Assembly (NCBI GenBank): GCA_040285825.1
Contig: JAUPSS010000004.1
Location: 3,975,658-4,039,657, forward strand
DNA length: 64,000 bases
Source: Eukaryota sp. TZLM1-RC
Lineage: Eukaryota > Metamonada: BaSk clade
Direction of reading: 5' to 3'
The notes below the pieces were generated by a model. The model was not told the DNA's origin. It saw only the letters and a program-made list of their open reading frames with translations, and did no database searches. Positions within the stretch are counted from its first letter, which is position 1. Each line of letters opens with the position of its first letter. The translations under genes and the position numbers were made by a program. Shown one piece after another: positions 33,681 through 43,666 of this stretch.

Positions 33681-34859
33681 AGACTGAATCTGGATACCAG
33701 AATGTCAGTCAAAACACTTCCCACAATCATCTACCCTATAGTAGTTTGTCCGCCAGCAGGAGTTTTCGGTAATACTACAAAGATCTATATAATTGTATGG
33801 TTGGACCTTAAAATGTGTTGACAATGAACGAAAATCATTTGAGACAAAGAAATGCTCCTCTGTACATAAAACCATCAGAATAAGGAGAGCTGATGTATTG
33901 AGCACACCATTGAAACGTGTAAAAACACTTTTCAATGAGAATCAGCTGACTCGATACAAATAAGCCAGGGAATGGATTCGATACTATATTGTTTAGATTT
34001 ATTAGAATTAAATCACAAACACTTGAACCCTTGAATTACTGGTTGATTTGTTGTTGTTACTTGTAGTATTTACACTAATTATTATGAACCACGCAAATTA
34101 AAAACAGTATTGTTGGACCTTATTACAAGCAAACTGTGAACCACGTGCTGTACTTGATAGACTTATAGCCTTAGACCCCAAATATCGCCTTAGAACTATT
34201 GATATCATTGAAACATGAAAGCTATTCTAATCACTACACTATACTATGAAGGCGATGGCTGACCACGTCAATGGTGAGTCTTCGGTTTTGGTCAAAATGC
34301 TGGTCCATCTCGAGAACATAAGAAGCTTAAGTAACTGTTGGTTTTCCAATAAGTCATTGGCCAACATTGAATTCCAATTTTTACTAATTTTTGCTAATGA
34401 TGAACTTTTTTTATAAGACGAACCAGTATACTTTGCCCTTATCAATTGTAATGGTTTTCTCATTTTTTATGATCTTTAATTTTCTTTGCGTTCATTTTTT
34501 TGCTTCAAGAACCAAATAGGGACTAGGTTTGGGCATTAACTACATTGAAAAATTACTTCCTGCTCTTTTTGACACAAAAACCATTTCAACAAATTGGTAG
34601 GCCAAAATTGGTTTCTGCAATTGAAACAGTGAAACCCCGACTCTGCATTTGGAATATTAACACAAATGTGGAGACAGAATTGAGAAGATATATACATCAT
34701 AATAACTCTCTGGAAAGAAGGCACGTTTGCTCTGCCAAGCAGTGTGTCATGCTGAAGAAGAGTCCGTGATGTTGGTCAAAATCTATAGTGTATAGTTTTC
34801 TATAATTGCGCTTTTGCTTTAAGGCCGAAGGAAATTTATTTACCTTTGTAATAAATCTT
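33681..34859. other. Degenerate AT-rich region
   Basis: Nothing is firmly assignable. A plus-strand phrase RRADVLSTPLKRVKTL near 33880-33930 recurs, diverged, near 36595-36640 (RRADVLPCTPWKRAK), so both may come from one unidentified repeat family. Open frames at 34545-34769 and 34463-34239 have no recognisable similarity. Confidence 0.4.
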
Positions 34860-36530
34860 TTTACTTTTTTTTAAAACTGGAATATTTATTGAGATAAAAA
34901 ACCCACCTAGAATTCAATATCCTCCAAACAAGCGTCACTATTACTGAAACTACTCACAGCATTACGTTCATATTCTACAGCAATAGCTAACAGTGCTTTT
35001 GAAATCATTGTTGGAATAGACTTGAAAATGCAAAAAACAATTCTATTTATCCAGAAAGTGGAATTCATTGTTTTACCAGACCTATTCAGTAACACTTTTT
35101 TAAAATTTTCAAAAAAGTGCAACCCTGAAGGTCCAATATTGCCAAAAAGAGAAATTGCAAACGGCACAAACTGATATTTCACATGTTCCACTCTACCTAA
35201 CTGTGCCAAAGGTTCTTCATATTTTTTTATCTTCTTTTTTTCGGCGTTAGATAACGGCGAATCAGCGGAATACACTAAACGAGCAGCAGAATTTTTGCAA
35301 ACATCAACTGAGACAACATCTACAACATTGAGAACACTATCGATCCCTGGAGCTACTAAATCTGCCCTTCTTTTACCAAAGGAATCATCCGTTTGATCTG
35401 AAGACAGCTTACGTACTAGTGGCTCAATAAATGCCTCTATATTGAAACTTTTGCACATGGCATATAATTGATCACGAACTGAGTCATGAACAATTGAGCG
35501 ATAAGTTATGAAATACTTACAGTTTAAAATATGGGAAAGCCTAACAACACTCTTGCAGCGACAAATTAAATCATTTGGTAATGAACAAGGCCATAGAAAA
35601 CATCTCATTCTCATTGCAGTGGTCTATTGGTGATCATTAAGTAGAAGGCCATAAATGTTGGGAATTTGGGAGATTAGGCAACTTGAGCAACTGTCTTCAA
35701 GATCAATCAAAAAGTTTGCAAAAACGGGATTTTTTTCCTTAGCCAAGCTAAGACGTACAATATAATCCAAGTTTTCTAAAACTTTCAAGATTTTTTTCTG
35801 CAATTTTGCAAAAGTCAGTGGTAAGGAGAGCAAGCTTCTTGAAGGAAGTTCCACAATATCAGAGGGGAAACATTTCAAAAGGGACTTTAATTTTTAACGT
35901 AAGAAGATTGTTGAGAAAAAGAACAAGATCATCAGCAATTTCAGGACAGTCCAACAGCTGATTTGATCATGTCAAAATTCAACAAAGATGGCCCAGGAGC
36001 TTTTCCAGTAGGCATTTGCTGAATCAGTTTCAATACCTCTGAAGCATTGACAGGATTTTGCAGCCAATATTCTGAATCTGGTTTAGTACAATGAAAATTT
36101 TCTTCCGGATGAAGATGATTCAATTGGAACAATGTGCTTTCATTACATTCAGCTAAATCAGAAGAGAATAGACATTGTTTTGCAGATCCAAAACGTCCTT
36201 TTAAAGCTAATTTTCTCACTAATTTTTCTTTCGAAAAAACATTTTTTTTTAAAATTTGATTTTTTCGATAAAGGTTTTTTATCTTTTTTCAGAAAAAATT
36301 TCCAAATAGGCGTAACATCCCATAATCCTTTACGGAGATTTTCAGTAAAAGCACGAAGAACAACAGCAAAAGGTATCGAAGCCAACGGACTAAGCTGAGC
36401 AGGAACACGAATGGGACAACGTAGCTGATCAGCAGCAACACAAGAATCACAAAAAGTAAAGGTCGACCAGAATCATTGACAGCAACAAGCTTCAATCTAT
36501 TTTACTATTTTACTATTTTTCAATCTTTTT
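34860..36530 (-). mobile_element. R2-like retrotransposon (second family), internally deleted
   Basis: Minus strand from the right: out-of-frame pieces (about 36430-36160) read PFAVVLRAFTENLRKGLWDVTPIW, like the pre-RT region of the 16423 protein. 36219-35941 follows with PTGKAPGPSLLNFDMIKSA. The RT palm (motifs A-C) is missing at 35940-35880. 35878-34907 then carries the C-terminal part: CRCKSVVRLSHILNC knuckle, VHDSVRDQLYAMCKS, KRRADLVAPG, VVDVVSVDV, KKYEEPLAQLGR, ending CLEDIEF. One in-frame TAG near 35632 replaces a Trp codon present in the related copy at 22857-21961. Closely related to that copy; inactive. Confidence 0.8.
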
Positions 36531-37084
36531 ACACCTAAAGTATGTGTCTTCTAACCCACAAAGATCATCACAAAGGAATTTTTTTTCTAGAAGAGGCGAG
36601 CTGATGTTTTACCTTGTACACCTTGGAAACGTGCAAAAATCTTTCAAATGTCAAAACTCAATCTTCTTTAATAGTTTTGGATTTTGATATTGAAATTGTG
36701 TTGTTGGGTGCAAAGCTCACTGATAAGGATGAAATAGTTGTCACTTCTGCAAGAGAAGGTTAATATCTTACTGAAAATCTACAACGAAAACAAATTTCAA
36801 ATAAAAATAAATTGTTTTTCATATTTTTCACCAGAACAGATTGAATCAAATCCTTGTTTTGGCTAATCTTGTGGAAAGATCAACAGAACGAAATGACCAT
36901 TATTGTAACGTTGATGATGAGGATATCATTTTATACCATCATTTCTATGAAAATGAATTACTAAATTCATTGAAAAAATTACTAAAAATTTACAATTCTC
37001 TCATTATATCTTTTGTCAGTGTTCGGCCGTGCGTGAGATTTTGAAGTGCAACCCAGCAAACCAATAACCATATATATATATACA
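36531..37084. other. AT-rich intergenic with a short TA-rich repeat
   Basis: No gene is supported. A frame at 36841-37044 is open but featureless. A TA-dinucleotide-rich tract with an inverted ttggttat/ataaccaa-type symmetry lies at about 37062-37110. Confidence 0.45.
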
Positions 37085-37790
37085 TATATATAACCATATA
37101 TTGGTTATTTCCAGAAATATTCCACTTATTGTACCTCTTATACTTCTTTTGTTTACTCATCTTTTGAGCTGTAAGCATTTTATTACATTTAGAAGTAAAG
37201 TACATAATAATGTCAAAAAACCAACTTTATGTAATGTGCAAATCTTGTCGAATAGATTCCTTTTTAGAACTTTTGCTTTCAAGATTAATTCTTGATGACC
37301 CCAATATTGATAGTACCGCTACTATAAAGCTTTTATGTGTCTGACAAGAGGTGATCTGGTTGTTCCCGGCTTAAATGGTAGTTTTACTATTTTAGACGCC
37401 ATGTCCATCGACCCTTGTTGTTCCTGTAACGAACATCTCACTAACTCGGATGTAAATAATCCTCTTCTTGCAGGCGAAAAATATAAAATTGCTAAATATG
37501 CGAAACCCATTTCCTCGGTTAATGAAAATTCTCATGCCCAATACAAGTTATGCCCCTTTGTTTTTTCTCTGCTTCGATCTTTAAGTAGGGCTGCTATGGC
37601 TTTCCTTGAGGATTTTGTGGTAGTTGTAAAGAAACGAACTGGAAAAATTTTCAATCGTGTTTACCGGCAAAACAGGACTGTAATTTCTATTATTAAGGGA
37701 ATGTTCACTTTTTTCTTTTGGGAAATTTTTTGAATCTTTAATAATTAACTGTTTCGATGTGGGGGAAGCAGGTTTTGTGGATGTGTAGCT
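37085..37790 (+). mobile_element. R2-like retrotransposon 3' fragment (third family)
   Basis: Across frameshifts (37140-37330) the plus strand reads SCKHFITFRSKVHNNVK and an MCKS-like segment. 37335-37733 then carries the endonuclease: TRGDLVVPGLNGSFTILDAM, KYKIAKYAKP and CPFVFSLL, ending shortly after a NRTVISIIKG phrase. The 3' end carries a ttcaataaataaatact tail near 37820. It matches the fragment at 59950-59740. It sits about 60 bp before the shared 5' block of the gene at 37954. Confidence 0.7.
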
Positions 37791-37855
37791 TTAGTTGTGT
37801 ATTTGATGATTTTACTTCGTTATTCAATAAATAAATACTCTTGGCTAAAAAAAAG

Positions 37856-37953
37856 ATATCAAAGAGAAAATCTTTCACTTTACAAAAACTCAGTCCATCT
37901 ACATCGTTGTAAAAAGGACACTTATTTCATTGTTATAGACATCATCTGTAAGA
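37856..37953 (+). promoter_or_regulatory. Upstream segment shared with XRN1, ending at the ATG of the 37954 gene
   Basis: This 98-bp segment lines up almost gap-free with the 99 bp before the XRN1 ATG, including gagaaaatctttcactt and tgtaaaaaggacacttatt, and ends ctgtaag immediately before aATG. A retroelement tail ends directly on its left side. Function unknown; promoter/5' UTR or mobile-element end are both possible. Confidence 0.55.
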
Positions 37954-38514
37954 ATGAATCTGTCAGTGCCACCATGTATAGCAGCTGGTAGTGACCTTTT
38001 ACTACAATTCACACATGCTAAACCTTGTACATCACTTTTCGATGATGTTCATGTTAAAACAGTATTACTGTCTCAGGTCATTGATCTAGAACTCAAAGTA
38101 CACAAAATGCATACCATAATACACACTCTCAACTTACAAGAACATGACCTTTCTTTGTTCCACACCGATTCTGGAGCTCAACAACTAATTGACCACCTAG
38201 AGTCTCTTTTCGATGATCTTGCATCATTCATAAAACTCAAACCGTCCATTACAATGTGGTTGCAAAAGTCATTGGAAGATGGTGTTATAAACCTTCCAAA
38301 AGCTGTCAGATTTCAAATGAGAGAGCTTTTATTTTTCTCGTCTGAAATGGTCGAGAATGCTCCTGAATTAAAGAACTTTTTGACACTGAACAATTATTTC
38401 AGTAAACTATCCTCTTTCAGAACAAATGCAAAGTCCCTTCTTTCTAGAATATTATTGATTCTCTCAACAATGGAACATTTATGTGACTTATTGAATCAAT
38501 ATTGCGCTGTTTAA
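37954..38514 (+). CDS. Helical protein of 186 aa, possibly augmin subunit 2 (HAUS2/AUG2)-like
   Basis: The product is predominantly alpha-helical by composition, with no signal peptide or membrane segment. A central stretch (LIDHLESLFDDLASFIKLKP, then SITMWLQKSLEDGVINLPKA and a RFQMRELLFF helix) recalls the middle of augmin subunit 2, where a helix is followed by I-x-x-R/W-L-Q-x-P-x-x-x-x-x-I-x-V. That match is weak and from memory, and augmin would fit a microtubule role. The start is the first ATG after the shared 5' block. It is convergent with the capping enzyme, with 25 bp between their stops. Confidence 0.65.
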   Translation: MNLSVPPCIAAGSDLLLQFTHAKPCTSLFDDVHVKTVLLSQVIDLELKVHKMHTIIHTLNLQEHDLSLFHTDSGAQQLIDHLESLFDDLASFIKLKPSITMWLQKSLEDGVINLPKAVRFQMRELLFFSSEMVENAPELKNFLTLNNYFSKLSSFRTNAKSLLSRILLILSTMEHLCDLLNQYCAV

Positions 38515-38539
38515 AATGAATGTATTAATAGTTAATTCT

Positions 38540-39883
38540 TTATTCGCCAGATCTTCTCTTTATTCCTGCAGATGTCTTCAATGTTGGTGGCACTGGTAAA
38601 TCACCTTCTTCCAAATGGTCAGGTTCCAACTGAGTTTGGTCCTTTGAGGGTGCTGGAGTGGTGCCAAAGTCGAACCTAAACACTAAATCTGCAGAGGAAT
38701 CAATTGAATATTCAGATCCAAGATCAATAGCTTTGGTGTTTTTGTCAATGTTTGAACCTATAGATTTTGTGAATGAAATCAACTCTCTCAAAGAAACCGC
38801 ATTCTCAGCGGCTTTGAGAATCCTCTCCACCGATCTTACATCATTTGGATTTTCTCTATCACGTCTAACTCTTTGAAGTTTCCAGCCACCCTGGTACCAT
38901 TGGCCTCCCTCAAAGGAAGTGGGACTACTCGACCGAGGAGGGGGTATATAAGTGCGGAAGGAGGGATCATAGAGACATTCAACTACATAGCTTGTGGCTT
39001 GGGCATCTGCATCTAGAGCTTGATGTTGGTTCTCAGGTAGTGTGATCCAAGAATAGAAGACCAGCATGAGTCTGTCCATCGCAAATAGTTGATACATTGA
39101 CACAAGACCTCTTTGCTCTTTTTGTAATTTAAAGTCAACAGTGTTCAAATTTGGTGGCTTCCATTTAAGAATTTTCTGAAAGGTTCCAGGGATGTAAGGG
39201 TCGCGTATTGGGGTGTAGATTAACCCGTCATTGCCGTGCAAAAGCTCTGGAACAACATTACAAAGAACATGCTCGGTGTATTTTGTTTTAAACATTGTTT
39301 TTGTGAAGATTTCAAATGGTTCATTTGAAAAATCATGACCTTTTTTACCATGTTCTCTACGAAGGCCTTCCAGTGAAGATGCAGCACTGAGTCTTTCAAG
39401 AAGGTTCTTCTTGACCATTGACTTACCATGGAAAAAAATACAATCAAATATTAGATAACGGAGAATAAATCCTTTACTTGGATCTTCCTTATCCTTTCTA
39501 TCTTTCAACAGTTCCCCATCTAGGAGGGTATGTGACAAAGGAGGAGATTCTGGTTTTGGAGAAGAAGGAAAATAAAGATTAAGTTTGTTAAAGTTGAAGT
39601 TTCTGTCAATGAGATATTGTTCAGGTCCCATTATGAGCAGTAAGTATCGTATACCATCAGACTTCTCTGCTACAAGGAAATCCTGAGATGAAAGTAGTGA
39701 TAAATCGGCTTTAGACATTGAAACAGGTTGACATCCAGGAAAAGAGTCCCTGTTCCATCCACACATTTCACAACAGAGTTTTCTGAGAGATGTAAGCTTT
39801 TGACTGTCTTGTAGAGGTGTTCCAGGTACGTCAATTTCTAAATCCTCTGAGACGTTAAGTATTTGGTCAATATGCATATGCAA
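38540..39883 (-). CDS. mRNA capping enzyme guanylyltransferase
   Basis: The 447-residue product has the nucleotidyltransferase motif I VAEKSDGIRYLLL with the GMP-accepting Lys74 (K-x-D-G). It continues with LLDGELL (motif III), LIFDCIFFHGKSM (motif IIIa), GNDGLIYTPIRDPYIPG (motif IV), and LKWKPPNLNTVDFKL (motif V). An OB-fold region follows. There is no N-terminal triphosphatase domain of the metazoan type, so this is a stand-alone Ceg1-like enzyme acting in the nucleus on nascent mRNA. The start could be the first or second Met (M1/M3). A truncated retrotransposon begins about 30 bp upstream of the ATG on the opposite strand. Confidence 0.93.
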   Translation of the reverse strand: MHMHIDQILNVSEDLEIDVPGTPLQDSQKLTSLRKLCCEMCGWNRDSFPGCQPVSMSKADLSLLSSQDFLVAEKSDGIRYLLLIMGPEQYLIDRNFNFNKLNLYFPSSPKPESPPLSHTLLDGELLKDRKDKEDPSKGFILRYLIFDCIFFHGKSMVKKNLLERLSAASSLEGLRREHGKKGHDFSNEPFEIFTKTMFKTKYTEHVLCNVVPELLHGNDGLIYTPIRDPYIPGTFQKILKWKPPNLNTVDFKLQKEQRGLVSMYQLFAMDRLMLVFYSWITLPENQHQALDADAQATSYVVECLYDPSFRTYIPPPRSSSPTSFEGGQWYQGGWKLQRVRRDRENPNDVRSVERILKAAENAVSLRELISFTKSIGSNIDKNTKAIDLGSEYSIDSSADLVFRFDFGTTPAPSKDQTQLEPDHLEEGDLPVPPTLKTSAGIKRRSGE

Positions 39884-39911
39884 AGAACACGTAACTTCGA
39901 GGTTTTGAAAA

Positions 39912-40660
39912 TAGATTCAAAAATCTGTTTGATAAGTTGAACTTAATTTCCGAAAACATTGACCAAATGATGAAATTGGATGTACAGAAACATATCAAAT
40001 TTACCATTATAAGACTTTGTTTTAATTCCAACTTTAATCATACATTTGGATCTACAAATCTTTTTATCACTAGGCCTTTGGCCCAAAAGTTCAATGAAAA
40101 ATTTTATCACAACAACTAGGATGTAAAATGTCCCAAATTCCTGATCATGCTTATCTTAGTCCACATTATGGCGGTTTAGGTTGGACAAAGGCCTCAATTC
40201 TTACTTCGTGTGCTTTTATCGGTGGATGCAGAAATGCAATATTTGAGTTTTCTGAAAGATTTGCAGATTGGGAAGATTTATTAATGACAACACAAAGTTC
40301 CACTGTTTTTGCATTAAATGATGAAATTTCAAAAATTGATGGAGAAAAATGGAGTAGATTCTTTCTCCAATCATTCATTGACACTATTCCCCAAAAGAAT
40401 TATGTAAAATTTAAATACACTCTTCGAACATTACAGAAACGACTGACTAGCATGTATGAAAATGATCTTTACAAAAAAAATGCAGCTGGGCTGTTTTGAA
40501 TCAAGATCTTCACTCATTGTTGATGGAAAAAGGTTTTTGTGAAAATAAAGTCATCAAATTCTTCACTGTTTGTGACCATTGTGCCACGAAGATTTGGACT
40601 GTGTGCTAATAATGAAGCGTTTGTAACAAAAATGAGATTATATTTGAAATCATTATTCAG
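39912..40660 (+). mobile_element. R2-like retrotransposon fragment (first family), both ends truncated
   Basis: Reads plus: a KLNLISENIDQMMKLDVQKH phrase, then FNHTFGSTNLFITRPLAQKF and, after a frameshift, MSQIPDHAYLSPHYGGLGWT through TLRTLQKRLTSMYENDLY. This is the post-RT region of the 16358-21255 family, about 80 percent identical by eye. The frame breaks near 40100 and 40490. No 3' UTR is present; sequence similarity ends near 40655. Confidence 0.8.
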
Positions 40661-40984
40661 GTGAGTTCATCAACAATTTTTTAAGAATCATTTAGACAAA
40701 ATCATGCTTCTAATCCAATATTATGAAGGACAACTAAAGAATTTCAGTTATAAAGGACACCAATAGCTTCAGAGATTTGAATTCAGTCATTGTAAACAAA
40801 TTGTTTTGTCCAAAGTGGTAAAGTCTCAATATTTATTGATCAGCAAAGACAGAGAATTAGCTCACTTTCAATGGGTATTGTTATACGTGTGCAGATCTTA
40901 AGTCTTAAGAGAACAACAGATCAACAACCGTCAACAGTTCACTGAGACCATAGCAAAACGACAATAATTAAGTTTTGAACAAAC
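40661..40984. other. AT-rich intergenic, no gene seen
   Basis: No protein or RNA similarity is visible. The right portion leads into the upstream block of the CUE/UBA-like gene. Confidence 0.45.
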
Positions 40985-41055
40985 AAATTTTCTCAATTTC
41001 AAAACTCAATCCCTCTTCATCTCCTATTTCGTTCTTATAGACATTATCAGTAAGA
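40985..41055 (+). promoter_or_regulatory. Shorter version of the shared upstream block before the 41056 gene
   Basis: The phrases attttctcaatttc, aaaactcaatccctct, cgttcttatagacat and atcagtaag before ATG match the block before 37954 and XRN1. One gap of about 15 bp lies in the middle. Distance to the ATG is conserved. Less similar than the other pair. Confidence 0.45.
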
Positions 41056-41803
41056 ATGGCCTCACAGTTGCATTCTGACCAGCGAAAGGCTCTTAATGCC
41101 GTGAAAGCTGTGTTTTCCCAAAAGTACAGTGACGAACACTACATTTCTCACTTAAAACATTGGCAGTGGAATCCTCAACAGGTCATTGATGATCTTTTTG
41201 CACGTTTGTTCTCTGAGTCTTCTCATTTCAGAAGAGGAAAGTTCTATAGAATTTAAGTCACGCAAGACCAAGCCACGTAAAACCAATCACCGTCAACATA
41301 GAAGAAACAATGGTGGTAAACGCGAACAACAGCATGAAGCTCCTCCCAGTGAACCTCAAGTGCAAGAACCAGTACCTCAAAAAACTTCCGAGCCTCCTTC
41401 ACCAAGCACAGAGAATGAAAAGTGGAAACAGAAGCCCAAACAGAAAAGACGTTTTATAAAGCGTTCTGACACCTCCTCACCACGTCCAGATGACATCAAG
41501 GGTGACGAAAAACCCGAAGACAATGCTGTTGAACAAGGTTCTGATGTTGCCGTCAAAGCAACTTCTGAGGAACCTTGTTTGCTTTCAGTTGACTGGTCGC
41601 TATTGCCTACAAAATGGACTGCTTTTCCCACCAACGAAGCAGTATTTCCTTCAGCATCATTGGATGGTGTTGTTCCTTCCTTTGGTACCAGTCATTTACC
41701 ATTTGAATTGCCAACAGAATTAATTCATTTTGGGTCGTTTTCAGGCCCACGTGACTATACTTTGGGAGGTAAAGTGGCAAAGTTTGCGTTTTTCAGAGTA
41801 TAA
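41056..41803 (+). CDS. CUE/UBA-like domain protein with basic and acidic low-complexity tail
   Basis: Two exons (41056-41203 and 41232-41803) give a 239-residue product. Residues 8-52 resemble the CUE/UBA-like domain of GIP1/Def1-type proteins: VKAVFSQKYSDEHYISHLKH, then WNPQQVIDDLFA, followed by a basic FKSRKTK segment typical after such domains. A Lys/Arg- and Pro-rich disordered region and a C-terminal stretch rich in Trp/Phe/Pro follow. CUE domains bind ubiquitin, and GIP1-like proteins often bind RNA or transcription factors; neither is shown here. The spliced frame is supported because the intron exactly links frames 1 and 2. A retrotransposon fragment and a shared 5' block lie upstream. 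Confidence 0.7.
41204..41231 (+). other. 28-nt spliceosomal intron
   Basis: Starts GTTTGTTCTC and ends CATTTCAG. Removal joins DDLFA to QEESSIEFKSRK. It is the only GT-AG pair nearby whose removal connects the two open frames. Its length equals that of the intron in the Tctex1 gene. Confidence 0.75.
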
Positions 41804-42220
41804 CTCGGTATACTATACTGTAATTTGTATTATTTGGCGTTTTTCATTTTGACAGATGCTCCTTTGGTCATTTTGCTTTGAAATATAAAGAATTTTATGC
41901 CTTTTTATGTTCCTTATATATTATACAAGAATTATTATATAAACCTCTACTTTGTGAGATAAATGATTTCTAATGGAAGGATCTCCAACACTGGATTCAG
42001 TATTCATGTTACTGTCAATGAAAAGAGAACTGGCAAACAAATTTAGACGAAAGTAAAATCCTTGTGTAGTTTTACTGTATAGTATCTTTCGATTGTGGAA
42101 CGATATCTGTGTTGCAAAAGCACTATAAATATATAAAACAATAATGAATTATCGTTTGGACTTGGGCTCAACATTTACATTTTCATCTTTACGTTCTGTC
42201 TTAACCAGAGCTCCCTTCCC
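41804..42220. other. Intergenic, AT-rich
   Basis: Contains the expected 3' flank of the CUE-like gene and the promoter of the TMEM216-like gene. Nothing else is seen. Confidence 0.5.
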
Positions 42221-42670
42221 ATGATCAACCACATTAAGTCTTCTTCTCTTCCATTACAAATATGTCTGTATTTCAATAAGTGGCTCTTAGTCACTAGCCT
42301 TGTTTCTCTTTTGTTACTATTCTTTACATCATCTGTTTCTCAGCTACAAGTCCACTATGTGATACTTAGACTGGTTTTTGTTCTGTTAGATACTGGACGC
42401 TTACTTCTTGGTTACCATGGTAACCTGAAGGAGCGGCTGTTTACACTTTCCTCTTTTGCGGTTGCGTGTGTTTTTCCTCAAATATTAATTATGTCCTTTT
42501 TAACCTTTTTTTGGTACTCTTCAATGCCTTTATTTGAAACTGTGGTGTTGTTCCTTCATTTTTCTTCATGTGTTATAGGTTTAATTCTTGTTTTAACTCA
42601 AATTTCTTCTTTTTATCAACACCCCAGCAGGCGTTATAAGTCAGTAAATCTAGTGTTTAAAAGTGACTAA
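42221..42670 (+). CDS. TMEM216/TMEM17/TMEM80-family membrane protein (ciliary transition zone)
   Basis: The 149-residue product has four hydrophobic segments (about residues 17-37, 44-60, 74-98 and 103-128). Between the second and third lies LLDTGRLLLGYHGNLKER, which matches the family signature E/D-x-x-R-L-x-x-G-x-x-G-N-L in TMEM216/TMEM17 proteins. Members form part of the MKS complex of the ciliary transition zone, which implies a flagellated or ciliated life stage. It is convergent with the Tctex1 gene; a damaged inverted copy of both genes is at 15967-21478. Confidence 0.75.
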   Translation: MINHIKSSSLPLQICLYFNKWLLVTSLVSLLLLFFTSSVSQLQVHYVILRLVFVLLDTGRLLLGYHGNLKERLFTLSSFAVACVFPQILIMSFLTFFWYSSMPLFETVVLFLHFSSCVIGLILVLTQISSFYQHPSRRYKSVNLVFKSD

Positions 42671-42770
42671 TTTTATTTGAAATCTATCTGATTAATTTTA
42701 ATTCAATTTAATTAAATAATGTACAATAAATTATTTAACATTTCAAATATATTAATTAATCCAAAATAGA

Positions 42771-43143
42771 TTAATATGTGTACAATGCATACACCGATAC
42801 TCCACAAAAAATAGAATCCTGAGATTAAAGAAAGAAGGAAACAAACAGTGCAAAGGCTATAGTTGGCAATTCTGTCCGAGTCTTCATCCCACACAAATTG
42901 AACACCATGGAACAATCCCTGAGCTTTATTCTCGGCAATTGTAACTTGAACCACATACTTATATCTATCCAGTTCAAAGCCTTTCACATCATCTCGAATA
43001 GAATCAGCTAGATCTCGGGTCCAGAGAGGAGTGTCGTCGACAGAGTAATGCTTTGAATCAAAGAATTGAGATACTTTATTCCTGAGAAGAGATTCAACTT
43101 CAGAAACCGGGAACTTTTTGATGGGAGTGGTTAGATAAGACAT
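42771..43143 (-). CDS. Tctex1-type dynein light chain
   Basis: Two exons, 43143-42847 and 42818-42771, yield 114 residues, the normal size of the family. The end of exon 1 and exon 2 read YKYVVQVTIAENKAQG, FVWDEDSDRIANYSLCT and DSIFCGVSVYALYTY. This is the typical Tctex1 pattern of Y-x-V...Q-G...W-D...D...Y-x-N/S...C-x-V-x-V-Y-A-x-Y. Without splicing the frame runs into a hydrophobic stretch that does not fit. The protein would serve in axonemal or intraflagellar/cytoplasmic dynein. The C-terminal part is duplicated, intron included, at 15967-16170. Confidence 0.85.
42819..42846 (-). other. 28-nt spliceosomal intron in the Tctex1 gene
   Basis: On the minus strand it begins GTTTGTTTCC and ends AATCTCAG. 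Removal restores the conserved Tctex1 C-terminus and a stop at the expected length. The duplicate near 16098-16133 retains the same intron. Confidence 0.8.
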
Positions 43144-43666
43144 GTGGTAAAGAGAACTGCGTAAAGTAGCTTGTGTGATTGCTGGTTTAAGGAAGATGCT
43201 GAATGGCTCTCCAACTATATTTTCTCAATTCCTTATTTATTTCAATTGCTTTAAGCGACAATGTTTAAATAAACAATTGATTTGTATTGTTTTTTCTGAG
43301 AGAGTTTATCAAAGCAGCACAAGGTTAAACTATCTCACACAATGTTCAAATAAACTTCACCTCCAATGCAAGTACCTTTAGTCAGGATCGAAAATGGCTA
43401 CTGGTATTGGGTCAGCCACTGTTTGCATTTTAGTTTTTTAATATTGTTTTGGCACCCATCAGTTGTGAAAAATTTCATGTTAAATGCTGTGTTTTTGGTT
43501 TGGTAGAGGGAAATTGGGTGATGTTAACCAGTAACAGAATTCATGTTTCAAAGGCTGATCAAGGCCTGTAATTACCATGGGAAATTGCAATATGCAGATA
43601 CTGATGCCTTTCATCACGACTCATTCTGTCTCATTTTTTCATTAATGTTTTGCAATTGCAAACACA
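43144..43666. other. Region between Tctex1 and the gamma1 Fanzor
   Basis: Holds the Tctex1 promoter and possibly the left end of the gamma1 transposon. A plus-strand frame 43543-43782 (starts MFQRLIKACNYHGK) is open but of unknown origin; it may be an untranslated or N-terminal part of the gamma1 element. Confidence 0.35.

Noticed and set aside
41182-41231. 50-nt intron alternative in the CUE-like gene
   Set aside because: It does not connect the two open frames; only the 28-nt choice does.
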